From Alphaproteobacteria bacterium UBA2964 (lineage in GTDB: Bacteria > Pseudomonadota > Alphaproteobacteria > MPNO01 > UBA2964), in assembly GCA_002348425.1 (NCBI GenBank), contig DEBE01000088.1, positions 1 through 6,208 on the forward strand: a stretch of 6,208 bases of DNA. The letters run 5' to 3'. Positions 1-5,646 of the stretch are shown in pieces (position 1 is the first letter of the stretch; every line of letters starts with the position of its first letter). The notes under the pieces are model-generated. The model was not told where the DNA came from, ran no database searches, and worked only from the letters and a program-made list of their open reading frames with translations. The position numbers and the translations under genes were made by a program.

Positions 1-1
1 T

Positions 2-688
2 GGTCTATTTGCACGTTCGATAGACGATTTAATTTTACTTCGAAGGGCTCAGACCGGATGCAATCCTGGGCAGAAGTCTGGTAGGCCTCGAGTGGGGATT
101 TTGCGCGCTCCCTTATGGGATGAAGCAGAGCCAGCAATGCAAAAAATGATAGAAATAATTAATGATATTTTACGCGAGGCTGGCGCCATTGTTACTGACT
201 TTGATTTACCTCCTTTATTTATGGATATAATTCCGGATGCCGCGGTAATAAATGCTTGGGAGGCCTCGGTAATGCTGAAGGATGAAATTCGGGATCACTA
301 CGAGAGTTTCAATCAACATAACCGTGAAAGAATTGAATGGGTAAAGGGCCTCGAGGTGGAAGATTACTTAAGGGCAGGAAAAAAGATGGATATTGCTAGA
401 TCTGAGATGGATCAGCTTTTCTACGATTATGACCTCATACTATCACCAAGTTTACCAGGAGAGGCGCCCATAGGGTTGACCGAGGTGCGAACGGCTACCT
501 TTGCCAGACTCTGGACACAAATGTACACGCCTTCAATTAATTTTCCATTGTTTGAGGGGCCGAATGAGATGCCACTTTGTTTTCAGGTAGTTGGTCGGCG
601 TGACACCGATGATGATACATTAGCGAATGCGAAATGGGTTGATGATCAATTGCGCTCTGAACTCGGTAATATACCGGTTAGGTGCTGA
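2..688 (+). CDS. Amidase signature family protein, C-terminal part (5' end outside window)
   Basis: The reading frame is open from the first complete codon at base 2 and has no start in the window that fits, so the gene enters from upstream; the internal GTG at 92 is not its start. The first visible residues, GLFARSIDDLILLRRA, match the 'GPxARSVxDLALL' segment that follows the catalytic Ser-Ser-Lys core in amidase-signature enzymes (family knowledge). The core itself lies upstream of the window. Near the end, TPSINFPLFEGPNEMPLCF and then QVVGRRDTDDDTL correspond to the usual amidase C-terminus ('PALNLP...GLPVGLQ.VG....D..LL'). Enzymes of this family hydrolyse amides, amidated amino acids or carbamoyl compounds, or act as GatA; the substrate cannot be read from this fragment. 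The C-terminus looks intact and ends in TGA. The stop abuts the stop of the convergent transporter gene with no bases between. Family assignment is firm, function open. Confidence 0.88.
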   Translation, partial: GLFARSIDDLILLRRAQTGCNPGQKSGRPRVGILRAPLWDEAEPAMQKMIEIINDILREAGAIVTDFDLPPLFMDIIPDAAVINAWEASVMLKDEIRDHYESFNQHNRERIEWVKGLEVEDYLRAGKKMDIARSEMDQLFYDYDLILSPSLPGEAPIGLTEVRTATFARLWTQMYTPSINFPLFEGPNEMPLCFQVVGRRDTDDDTLANAKWVDDQLRSELGNIPVRC

Positions 689-1900
689 CTATTCGAGCAG
701 CCAATAGCAAACGTAGGCAGAGATTAAAGCAGGAACTGCACTATAGAGAGTGGCGATAATGGCTATCCTTGGGGCCATGGCTATGGCTGGAAATAAGGCG
801 TCTCCATCGTTACTGATGGCGTTTCCTAATTCAGCAGAAAATGGCACTAGTCCGTTAAGATACATTGTCGTAATTACTATTTGTGGCCCGCAGCCGGGGA
901 TAAATCCTACGAGTATCGCAATAAGAGGAACTAACGGTGCCCAAACCTCAAACAGTAGCCTAAGGTCAATATCAGTAAAATAAATACCCAGTTCATAAAT
1001 TAGATACGCAAATATTACCCATACTGTTACGAAGCATGTGTCTCCTGCTACACGGGCTGGAGCATCACCTAAGCGTCCAGAACTTGCTGATGCCCAGCTT
1101 ATTGGTTTTTCCGGGTTTATGGGCAATTTATCTTTGGTTGGCGTAATGGTGCCCCAGAGTAAAAGTGAAGTGATGGCACCCCCAAGGCCCAACCATGCGG
1201 TGGTTTCGACTCCCATGAAGGTACCAAAAAGTGACGATGTATCTGTATTTAATGCAATAAATATTCCTAAAAAGAACCCTGGGATTAAGAATATAATCCA
1301 AATGAAACGCCAACCGCGGGAGGGTACACGTCTTATAGATAGCTTGGAAATGGGGTGATGTGGACCGGCTTGAAGAGCTAGTGATCCACCTCTATGAATG
1401 GCGTCAACGGAGTAACCAGAAATTATTCCGGCAACAAAGCCAATACCAAAGATTGCCAACCCTGCACTCGGAGCTTGTGCTAAAAGTAAAAAGGCTGCAT
1501 CGCCCATTGTAGCAGTCAGGACAGAAACTACGGATCCAAAACTAATTCCGCCACGAATATATTGTGTGATAACAATAATGGCCCCTCCACAACCCGGAAG
1601 AGCGCCCAGTGCGGCAGCAATGGGGACCTGATAAAGTCTGTATTTTGAAAGTAGAGAGGTAACATCGATTTTGTACCAAGCCTCAATAAAATAAAATATT
1701 GCGAGTGTTGCAGCGACAAATACAGTCACTTGCAGAAAGGCATCCGAAAGGCTCTGAACCATAATTTTGGCAGCCTCAGTAGAAGTTGTGGCTAATAAAG
1801 CAAGTATAACTAGTATTGCTAATCGAACAGGTCCAAATTCAGAAGCCCATTTGGCAGTTTCTTCAAATCCTCGCCTTGCAACCATGCTGAGCGATGTCAT
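689..1900 (-). CDS. Putative manganese/heavy-metal exporter, PF11449 (ArsP_2)-like membrane protein
   Basis: A 403-residue, strongly hydrophobic protein with roughly nine or ten membrane segments (for example residues about 26-38, 55-74, 92-112, 147-165, 198-217, 234-252, 288-305, 318-336 and 378-400). It contains an internal duplication: residues 102-144 (PGCGGAIIVITQY... MGDAAF) align without gaps to residues 335-377 (PGCGPQIVITTMY... DGDALF). Each copy has a PGCG turn (Cys104, Cys337) and a GDA motif (Asp134, Asp367). This two-repeat pattern is what I associate with the PF11449 'putative 10TM heavy-metal exporter / putative manganese transporter' family; the match is from memory, not a search. 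The divergent neighbour is mntR and the shared gap holds an MntR-box-like palindrome, which supports manganese as the substrate. Start: the ATG at 1900 has AGGA seven bases upstream; an in-frame ATG at 1885 is a weaker alternative. Export is inferred from the family; direction of transport is not proven. Confidence 0.78.
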   Translation of the reverse strand: MTSLSMVARRGFEETAKWASEFGPVRLAILVILALLATTSTEAAKIMVQSLSDAFLQVTVFVAATLAIFYFIEAWYKIDVTSLLSKYRLYQVPIAAALGALPGCGGAIIVITQYIRGGISFGSVVSVLTATMGDAAFLLLAQAPSAGLAIFGIGFVAGIISGYSVDAIHRGGSLALQAGPHHPISKLSIRRVPSRGWRFIWIIFLIPGFFLGIFIALNTDTSSLFGTFMGVETTAWLGLGGAITSLLLWGTITPTKDKLPINPEKPISWASASSGRLGDAPARVAGDTCFVTVWVIFAYLIYELGIYFTDIDLRLLFEVWAPLVPLIAILVGFIPGCGPQIVITTMYLNGLVPFSAELGNAISNDGDALFPAIAMAPRIAIIATLYSAVPALISAYVCYWLLE

Positions 1901-1925
1901 TCCTTGATCCTATACCGCGCATTTA

Positions 1926-1969
1926 TGACGTTTAGTCGTTTTCCCTATACATCGGTTCTTTAAACGTCA
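1926..1969 (-). promoter_or_regulatory. Inverted repeat in the transporter leader (possible stem-loop)
   Basis: Perfect 9-bp arms, TGACGTTTA at 1926-1934 and TAAACGTCA at 1961-1969, are separated by 26 bases. On the minus strand they would lie in the untranslated leader of the transporter mRNA, between the proposed start site and the ATG, and could form a stem with a large loop. The loop carries GTATAGG (CCTATAC at 1944-1950 on the plus strand), which recurs at 1909-1915 where it includes the AGGA of the ribosome binding site. I see no yybP-ykoY manganese riboswitch hallmark. It could equally be a second protein-binding site or chance. Confidence 0.4.
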
Positions 1970-1972
1970 AAG

Positions 1973-1986
1973 TTAGCCATGGCTAA
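1973..1986. promoter_or_regulatory. Probable MntR operator (TTAGCCATGGCTAA palindrome)
   Basis: A perfect 14-bp palindrome lies in the gap between mntR and the divergent transporter gene. Its core TAGC-N4-GCTA is the same as the core of the E. coli MntR box (AACATAGC-N4-GCTATGTTT, established knowledge), and the adjacent regulator is an E. coli-type MntR. The outer bases do not continue the symmetry. It lies just downstream of the proposed -10 of the transporter promoter, over the expected transcription start. Confidence 0.7.
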
Positions 1987-1988
1987 GA

Positions 1989-2016
1989 ATAGTAGAGGCC
2001 ACTAAGTCATTGTCAA
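1989..2016 (-). promoter_or_regulatory. Sigma70-like promoter for the transporter gene
   Basis: Read on the minus strand, TTGACA (2016 to 2011) is a perfect -35 hexamer. A 16-base spacer separates it from TACTAT (1994 to 1989), which matches the -10 consensus at four of six positions. Transcription would start near 1982, giving a leader of about 80 bases. The predicted MntR palindrome covers the start site. Confidence 0.55.
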
Positions 2017-2039
2017 CTCCCTAATCTCTGAACTATGGT
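2010..2039 (+). promoter_or_regulatory. Candidate mntR promoter, possibly giving a leaderless mRNA
   Basis: TTGTCA at 2010-2015 (five of six -35 bases) is followed after 18 bases by TATGGT at 2034-2039 (four of six -10 bases). Initiation about seven bases further on would fall at the mntR ATG at 2046. No Shine-Dalgarno sequence precedes that ATG, which is compatible with a leaderless transcript. The -35 overlaps the -35 of the divergent transporter promoter. The -10 match is weak. Confidence 0.33.
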
Positions 2040-2045
2040 ATTTAA

Positions 2046-2543
2046 ATGACGGATTCGGACAGTGTTAAGAGTAAGTTAGGACCTCCACCTGAAGGAACGG
2101 GCGCTATATCGGCTTACATGACGCCTGACCGGCAAGCCAGCCATTTTAAACGGGCTCGACAGGCAAGGGAAATTGAGATTGTTGAGGATTACGTGGAACT
2201 GGTTGCAGACTTAATCGATGACCAAGGTGAAGCACGGGCGGTCGATATTGCAAAAAGACTCGGGGTTACGGGCGCAACCGTTAATAAAATGATTTCTCGC
2301 CTCAAACAAATGGGTCTGGTTAATGCTGAACCATATCGCTCAATATTTCTTACAAAAGAGGGTCGCAAGATGGCGGAGGCTTCCCGCACCCGTCATCATA
2401 TAGTTGTTGCCTTTCTGCGGGCGGTGGGGGTGGATGAGGCTACTGCTTGGGCTGATGCGGAGGGCATGGAGCACCGTTGTAGTCCCGGGACCCTTGAAGC
2501 GTTTTCTAAATTTGTCAAAAAGCAAAAAATTAAGAAATTTTAG
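2046..2543 (+). CDS. mntR: Manganese-responsive transcriptional regulator MntR (DtxR family)
   Basis: This 165-residue cytoplasmic DNA-binding protein senses Mn(II) and controls manganese transport genes. Residues about 47-110 form the winged helix-turn-helix (ARAVDIAKRLGV, then ATVNKMISRLKQMGLV as the recognition region), and the rest is the dimerisation and metal-binding domain. By comparison with B. subtilis MntR (D8, E11, H77, E99, E102, H103) the ligands appear as Asp48, Glu51, His117, Glu139, Glu142 and His143, all present. The stretch from IEIVEDYVELVADLI to DAEGMEHR is close to E. coli MntR, including its longer N-terminus, which supports the ATG at 2046 although no ribosome binding site precedes it. 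There is no C-terminal FeoA/SH3 domain, as is usual for MntR. It is divergent from the predicted manganese exporter across a palindromic MntR box. ligI begins 28 bases after its stop on the same strand with no visible terminator, so read-through is likely. Confidence 0.93.
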   Translation: MTDSDSVKSKLGPPPEGTGAISAYMTPDRQASHFKRARQAREIEIVEDYVELVADLIDDQGEARAVDIAKRLGVTGATVNKMISRLKQMGLVNAEPYRSIFLTKEGRKMAEASRTRHHIVVAFLRAVGVDEATAWADAEGMEHRCSPGTLEAFSKFVKKQKIKKF

Positions 2544-2571
2544 TCAATTTATTGTGGTTTAATTTACCGTT

Positions 2572-3444
2572 ATGAAATATTGCCAGGGCCCGGATGCCAA
2601 AACTAAAATTCCCAACTTTGCCGTGCCTCCTAAGGCCTGTGATGCGCACTGTCATGTCTTCGGCCCTGCAAATCAATTCCCATTCTTTCCTGGTAGGACC
2701 TACACTCCGCCCGATGCTTCATACGACTCCATGCAGGTTCTCCAAAAAATTTTAGGTATAGAGAGAGCGGTAATCGTCCAGGCAACTTGCCACGGGACTG
2801 ACAATTCGGCGGCATTGGACGCAATTAAACGTTCTAAAGGACGTTATCGCGGTGTAGCAATCGTGGATGAAGGTTTTAGTGATCACGATTTTATGAAACT
2901 TCATGAGGGTGGTATAAGGGGTGTAAGGTTTTCCTTTGCACGGCATATTGGCAATGCTCCCGACTTTAGGACCGTTCGAAAAATTGGAAATCGTATCGCA
3001 TCGCTTGGTTGGCATATCGTTATTTATATGGAGGCCTTGGATATTGTTGAATATTCCAAAACGTTAGCGGACTTGCCGCTACCTGTAGTCATTGACCATA
3101 TGGGTCGTGTAAAAACGAAACACGGTATTGGACAGGAGCCATTTCAACTACTCTTGAACCTGTTAAGGGAAAAAGAGGATTTCTGGGTAAAAATTTGTGG
3201 GGCAGAGAGAATATCTTCACAGGGGCCGCCCTTCCAAGATGCGATACCTTTTGCGCAGGCTTGCATTGCTGCTGCACCGGGTAGAGTTTTGTGGGGGACA
3301 GATTGGCCTCATCCAAATATTGAAGGTTATATGCCTAACGACGGCGACCTTTTGGATTTGTTGGCTTCACATGCGCCTGATGAAAAAACTCGCCACAAAA
3401 TTTTAGTGGATAATCCAGCCCGTTTATACGGGTTTAACGACTAG
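2572..3444 (+). CDS. ligI: 2-pyrone-4,6-dicarboxylate hydrolase (LigI, amidohydrolase superfamily)
   Basis: LigI opens the lactone ring of 2-pyrone-4,6-dicarboxylate (PDC) to 4-oxalomesaconate in the protocatechuate 4,5-cleavage pathway used for lignin-derived aromatics. The protein, 290 residues, resembles Sphingobium LigI over its whole length: DAHCHVFGP with the HxH pair His26/His28, VIVQATCHGTDN near 67-78, LHEGGIRGVRF near 110-120, VIDHMGR with His176, and WGTDWPHPN with Asp244, then the C-terminal NPARLYGF. LigI-type enzymes (COG3618) are reported to work without a bound metal although they keep these residues. The ATG at 2572 matches the family's N-terminus, but no Shine-Dalgarno sequence lies upstream; a TTTAAT hexamer at 2558-2563 hints at a separate leaderless start. 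Related lactonases (such as 4-sulfomuconolactone hydrolase) share the fold, but ligJ downstream makes the PDC role by far the likeliest. Confidence 0.88.
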   Translation: MKYCQGPDAKTKIPNFAVPPKACDAHCHVFGPANQFPFFPGRTYTPPDASYDSMQVLQKILGIERAVIVQATCHGTDNSAALDAIKRSKGRYRGVAIVDEGFSDHDFMKLHEGGIRGVRFSFARHIGNAPDFRTVRKIGNRIASLGWHIVIYMEALDIVEYSKTLADLPLPVVIDHMGRVKTKHGIGQEPFQLLLNLLREKEDFWVKICGAERISSQGPPFQDAIPFAQACIAAAPGRVLWGTDWPHPNIEGYMPNDGDLLDLLASHAPDEKTRHKILVDNPARLYGFND

Positions 3445-3495
3445 TTAAACTCACTCGTCTTTGAAATTAATTATTTTTTTGGTGTATGGGTTGGA

Positions 3496-3524
3496 TTGCT
3501 TGACCGCTTTTGTGTCATTAGAAT
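3496..3524 (+). promoter_or_regulatory. Candidate promoter upstream of the aldolase gene
   Basis: The 113-base gap after ligI holds TTGCTT at 3496-3501 and TAGAAT at 3519-3524 (five of six -10 bases) with a 17-base spacer. The gap begins with an AT-rich AATTAATT followed by seven T (about 3466-3480), which could slow transcription but forms no strong hairpin. A promoter here would let the aldolase be made independently of mntR-ligI. The -35 is poor. Confidence 0.33.
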
Positions 3525-3546
3525 AGGGAACGATAAATATATTTCT

Positions 3547-3552
3547 AGGTGA
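3547..3552 (+). promoter_or_regulatory. Ribosome binding site that decides the aldolase start
   Basis: AGGTGA lies five bases before the ATG at 3558 and overlaps the in-frame GTG at 3549. The GTG is therefore part of the ribosome binding site rather than the start codon, and the protein most likely begins MVDKLRLNG. Confidence 0.6.
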
Positions 3553-3557
3553 GACAG

Positions 3558-4466
3558 ATGGTAGACAAATTGAGACTTAATGGAGTAATTGGCGCTCTAG
3601 CTGCAGGCAAGCCTGCCTTTACGGCATTTTCTACTCCGGATGTTCCTTCAGCAATCGCTTATAGTACTAATACCGGTTATGACGGTATAGTCTTTGAAAT
3701 GGAACATAATCCGTGGGATGGTCCTGTTTTACGTGATTGTTTACAATATATGTTGAACCGATCCCAGATAGCCAAGTCGGGTTCCTTAGCACCTGAAGTA
3801 ACACCCCTCGTCAGAGTGCCGCCCAATGGCAATGAAATGGCTCAGTGGCAAGCTAAACAGGCACTAGATCTTGGCGTATACGGGGTTGTTTGGCCCCATA
3901 TAAGCTCCGTTGAAGAAGCCTACAATGCAGTAGCTGCTTGTCGCTATCCTCGCATGAGTGATGCACCGTTATATGAGCCAGCCGGAATTAGGGGAGATGG
4001 CCCGACGACAGCAACTCGTTATTGGGGGTTGAGCCAGCAAGAATATTATCAAAAAGCGGATGTGTGGCCGCTGGCAAAAGACGGAGAATTATTAGTTGTG
4101 CTTATGATTGAGGATACCAAAGGTATGGCAGCCTTATCAGATATTTTAAAAAATGTTCCAGGCGTAGGAGCGGTCCTCATTGGTGAGGGTGATTTGAGCC
4201 AGGAACTTGGCTATCCCCGACAGTACGAACATCCAGTAGTACTTGAAGCGATGGCCGAGATAGTTAATACGTGCAGGGAAAATAATGTTGCGGTAGGTCA
4301 TCCCCACGTTAACGCTGTAAATGTGGGAAGAATTATAGAGGAAGGATATACCTTTTTAATGGCGGCACCGGTTCGTTCTACGCCCGGACTTGATAAGGGT
4401 TTAGAACTATCTGGACGCTCCGAGGGAGATGATAATAAGCCAACTGATCCCGCACCTTCCTACTAG
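3558..4466 (+). CDS. HpcH/HpaI family class II aldolase, candidate 4-carboxy-4-hydroxy-2-oxoadipate aldolase
   Basis: A soluble TIM-barrel aldolase of the HpcH/HpaI (citrate lyase beta-like) family; members cleave 4-hydroxy-2-oxoacids to pyruvate plus a carbonyl compound using Mg, Mn or Co. From the ATG at 3558 it has 302 residues; an in-frame GTG at 3549 would add three. In the longer numbering, YDGIVFEMEHNPWDG carries the catalytic His53, LVRVPPNG carries Arg89, LMIEDTKGM carries metal ligand Glu188, and IGEGDLSQELG carries metal ligand Asp215, as in E. coli HpaI. It is longer than HpaI (about 260 residues), with an insertion before Arg89, an extended segment near 157-182 (YWGLSQQEYYQKADVW) and a polar, probably disordered tail. 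It sits between ligI and ligJ, where the pathway would need an aldolase that splits 4-carboxy-4-hydroxy-2-oxoadipate into pyruvate and oxaloacetate. That reaction is inference; the known LigK is RraA-like and unrelated. Other 4-hydroxy-2-oxoacids remain possible. Confidence 0.85.
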   Translation: MVDKLRLNGVIGALAAGKPAFTAFSTPDVPSAIAYSTNTGYDGIVFEMEHNPWDGPVLRDCLQYMLNRSQIAKSGSLAPEVTPLVRVPPNGNEMAQWQAKQALDLGVYGVVWPHISSVEEAYNAVAACRYPRMSDAPLYEPAGIRGDGPTTATRYWGLSQQEYYQKADVWPLAKDGELLVVLMIEDTKGMAALSDILKNVPGVGAVLIGEGDLSQELGYPRQYEHPVVLEAMAEIVNTCRENNVAVGHPHVNAVNVGRIIEEGYTFLMAAPVRSTPGLDKGLELSGRSEGDDNKPTDPAPSY

Positions 4467-4475
4467 GTTGAAATT

Positions 4476-4505
4476 GCTGCCGAAGTTCGCTTTGGCGCGG
4501 TTTTT
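4476..4505 (+). terminator. Intrinsic-terminator-like hairpin between aldolase and ligJ
   Basis: GCCGAAG (4479-4485) pairs with CTTTGGC (4490-4496) across a TTCG tetraloop, with one G-T wobble. GC at 4476-4477 can pair with GC at 4497-4498 if T4478 bulges out. After GG comes a run of five T (4501-4505). It lies ten bases after the aldolase stop and 24 bases before the ligJ ATG. It may end part of the transcripts, attenuate ligJ, or protect an mRNA 3' end. The short T-run makes strong termination uncertain. Confidence 0.55.
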
Positions 4506-4529
4506 GGTAATAAAGACAGGAGATAAATA

Positions 4530-5555
4530 ATGATCATTGATTGTCACGGCCACTATACCACAGAGCCTGATGCTCTTACAGATTATCGTAAGGGACAACT
4601 TGCCGGGGTTGATAAAGATCCAAATTTTGTTCCGTCTGAAGCAGACTTCACATGTAGTGATGATGAAATGCGTGAACGACTTGAACCGGCACAAATTAGG
4701 CTACAGCGTGAACGCGGTTCTGACGTGACAATTTTTTCACCTCGTGCTGTAGGTATGGGTCATCATTTGGGGACAGAGAAAACTAGTGAGTACTGGGCCA
4801 AAATTTGTAACAATATGGTCAGAAGAGCTTGCGATCTTTACCCTGAAAATTTTGTACCTGTATGCCAATTACCCCAATACCCGGGAATTGAGCCTAAGAA
4901 AAGCGTTCCGGAATTGAAGCGTTGTGTTAATGAGATGGGTTTTATTGGACTCAATCTAAATCCCGATCCATCAGGAGCGATGTGGACAGATCCTCCAATC
5001 ACGGATAAGTGGTGGTACCCGATATACGAAGCGATGGTGGAGCTAGATGTCCCCGCAATGTTGCACGTTAGTGGGTCATGCAACCCTAATTTTCATCATA
5101 CGGGATCCCATTATTTATGTGGTGATACAACAGTTTTTATGCAGCTGCTAATGTCAGACTTGTTCAAGGAATTTCCAACTCTAAAGTTTATAATTCCTCA
5201 TGGAGGCGGCGCTGTACCCTATCATTGGGGTCGCTTCCGTGGCTTGGCACAGGACATGGGACGCCCGATATTGGACGAATTACTGTTAAAAAATGTGTTT
5301 TTTGATACCTGTGTATATCATCAGGCAGGAATTGATTGCTTGCTTAAGGTGGTGCCCATCAAGAATATTCTGTTTGCTTCAGAAATGGTAGGAGCTGTTC
5401 GTGGAGTTGATCCTGAAACTGGTTTCAATTATGACGACACAAAAAGATATATTGATGCAGCGGATATTACAGAAGCCGAGAAAACCCAAATTTTTTCAGA
5501 AAATGCATTCAATGTATTTTCAAGACTAAAAGCAGCAATGGCTAGCGGAAATTAA
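4530..5555 (+). CDS. ligJ: 4-oxalomesaconate hydratase (LigJ, amidohydrolase superfamily)
   Basis: LigJ hydrates 4-oxalomesaconate, the product of LigI, to 4-carboxy-4-hydroxy-2-oxoadipate in the cytoplasm. The 341-residue protein matches Sphingobium LigJ along its whole length: MIIDCHGHYTT at the N-terminus with the metal-binding HxH (His6, His8), GSDVTIFSPRA near 63-73, LNLNPDPSGAMWTDPP near 141-156, AMLHVSGSCN with His179, IIPHGGGAVPYHWGRFRGLA with His224, FFDTCVYHQ near 257-265, and LFASEMVGAVRGVDP with Glu285. The Glu in FASEM replaces the Asp usual in this superfamily, as is typical of LigJ, which is a zinc-dependent hydratase rather than a hydrolase. The start is well supported: AGGAGA ends six bases before the ATG. 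Its neighbours ligI and the aldolase supply the steps before and after. A hairpin just upstream may lower its expression relative to the aldolase. Confidence 0.93.
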   Translation: MIIDCHGHYTTEPDALTDYRKGQLAGVDKDPNFVPSEADFTCSDDEMRERLEPAQIRLQRERGSDVTIFSPRAVGMGHHLGTEKTSEYWAKICNNMVRRACDLYPENFVPVCQLPQYPGIEPKKSVPELKRCVNEMGFIGLNLNPDPSGAMWTDPPITDKWWYPIYEAMVELDVPAMLHVSGSCNPNFHHTGSHYLCGDTTVFMQLLMSDLFKEFPTLKFIIPHGGGAVPYHWGRFRGLAQDMGRPILDELLLKNVFFDTCVYHQAGIDCLLKVVPIKNILFASEMVGAVRGVDPETGFNYDDTKRYIDAADITEAEKTQIFSENAFNVFSRLKAAMASGN

Positions 5556-5646
5556 GAAAATAAAAAGTTATATTAAAATTACTTTATTTAAAAGAAGGTC
5601 CCTTTTAAGACTTATATTTTTAATTATTATTTTATTTTTAAATTTC
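5556..5646. other. AT-rich gene-free stretch after ligJ
   Basis: Nearly all A and T between the ligJ stop and the first TTTTCCACA box, apart from GGTCCC in the middle. A stretch like this next to DnaA boxes has the look of a DNA-unwinding element, but AT-rich spacers are also common upstream of promoters. No open frame of note. Confidence 0.4.
5588..5608 (+). terminator. Weak AT-rich hairpin, possible ligJ terminator
   Basis: TTAAAAG (5588-5594) and CTTTTAA (5602-5608) form a perfect 7-bp stem with a 7-base loop. A T-rich stretch (TTATATTTTTAATTATTATTTTA) begins a few bases later. The stem has a single G-C pair, so it is a poor terminator by itself, but it is the only candidate after ligJ. 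Confidence 0.35.

Noticed and set aside
750..1358. Plus-strand open frames opposite the transporter gene (for example 750-983 and 1038-1358)
   Set aside because: They are antisense to a clear membrane protein gene with family motifs, lack ribosome binding sites and encode nothing recognisable.
1901..2045. A yybP-ykoY manganese riboswitch in the transporter leader
   Set aside because: The leader is short and I cannot find the conserved helices or loop bases of that class; only one simple inverted repeat is visible.
3445..3480. Intrinsic terminator after ligI
   Set aside because: There is a T-run after AATTAATT but no stable GC-containing stem before it.
3549..3557. GTG at 3549 as the aldolase start codon
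   Set aside because: The GTG is embedded in AGGTGAG, which is a good ribosome binding site for the ATG at 3558.
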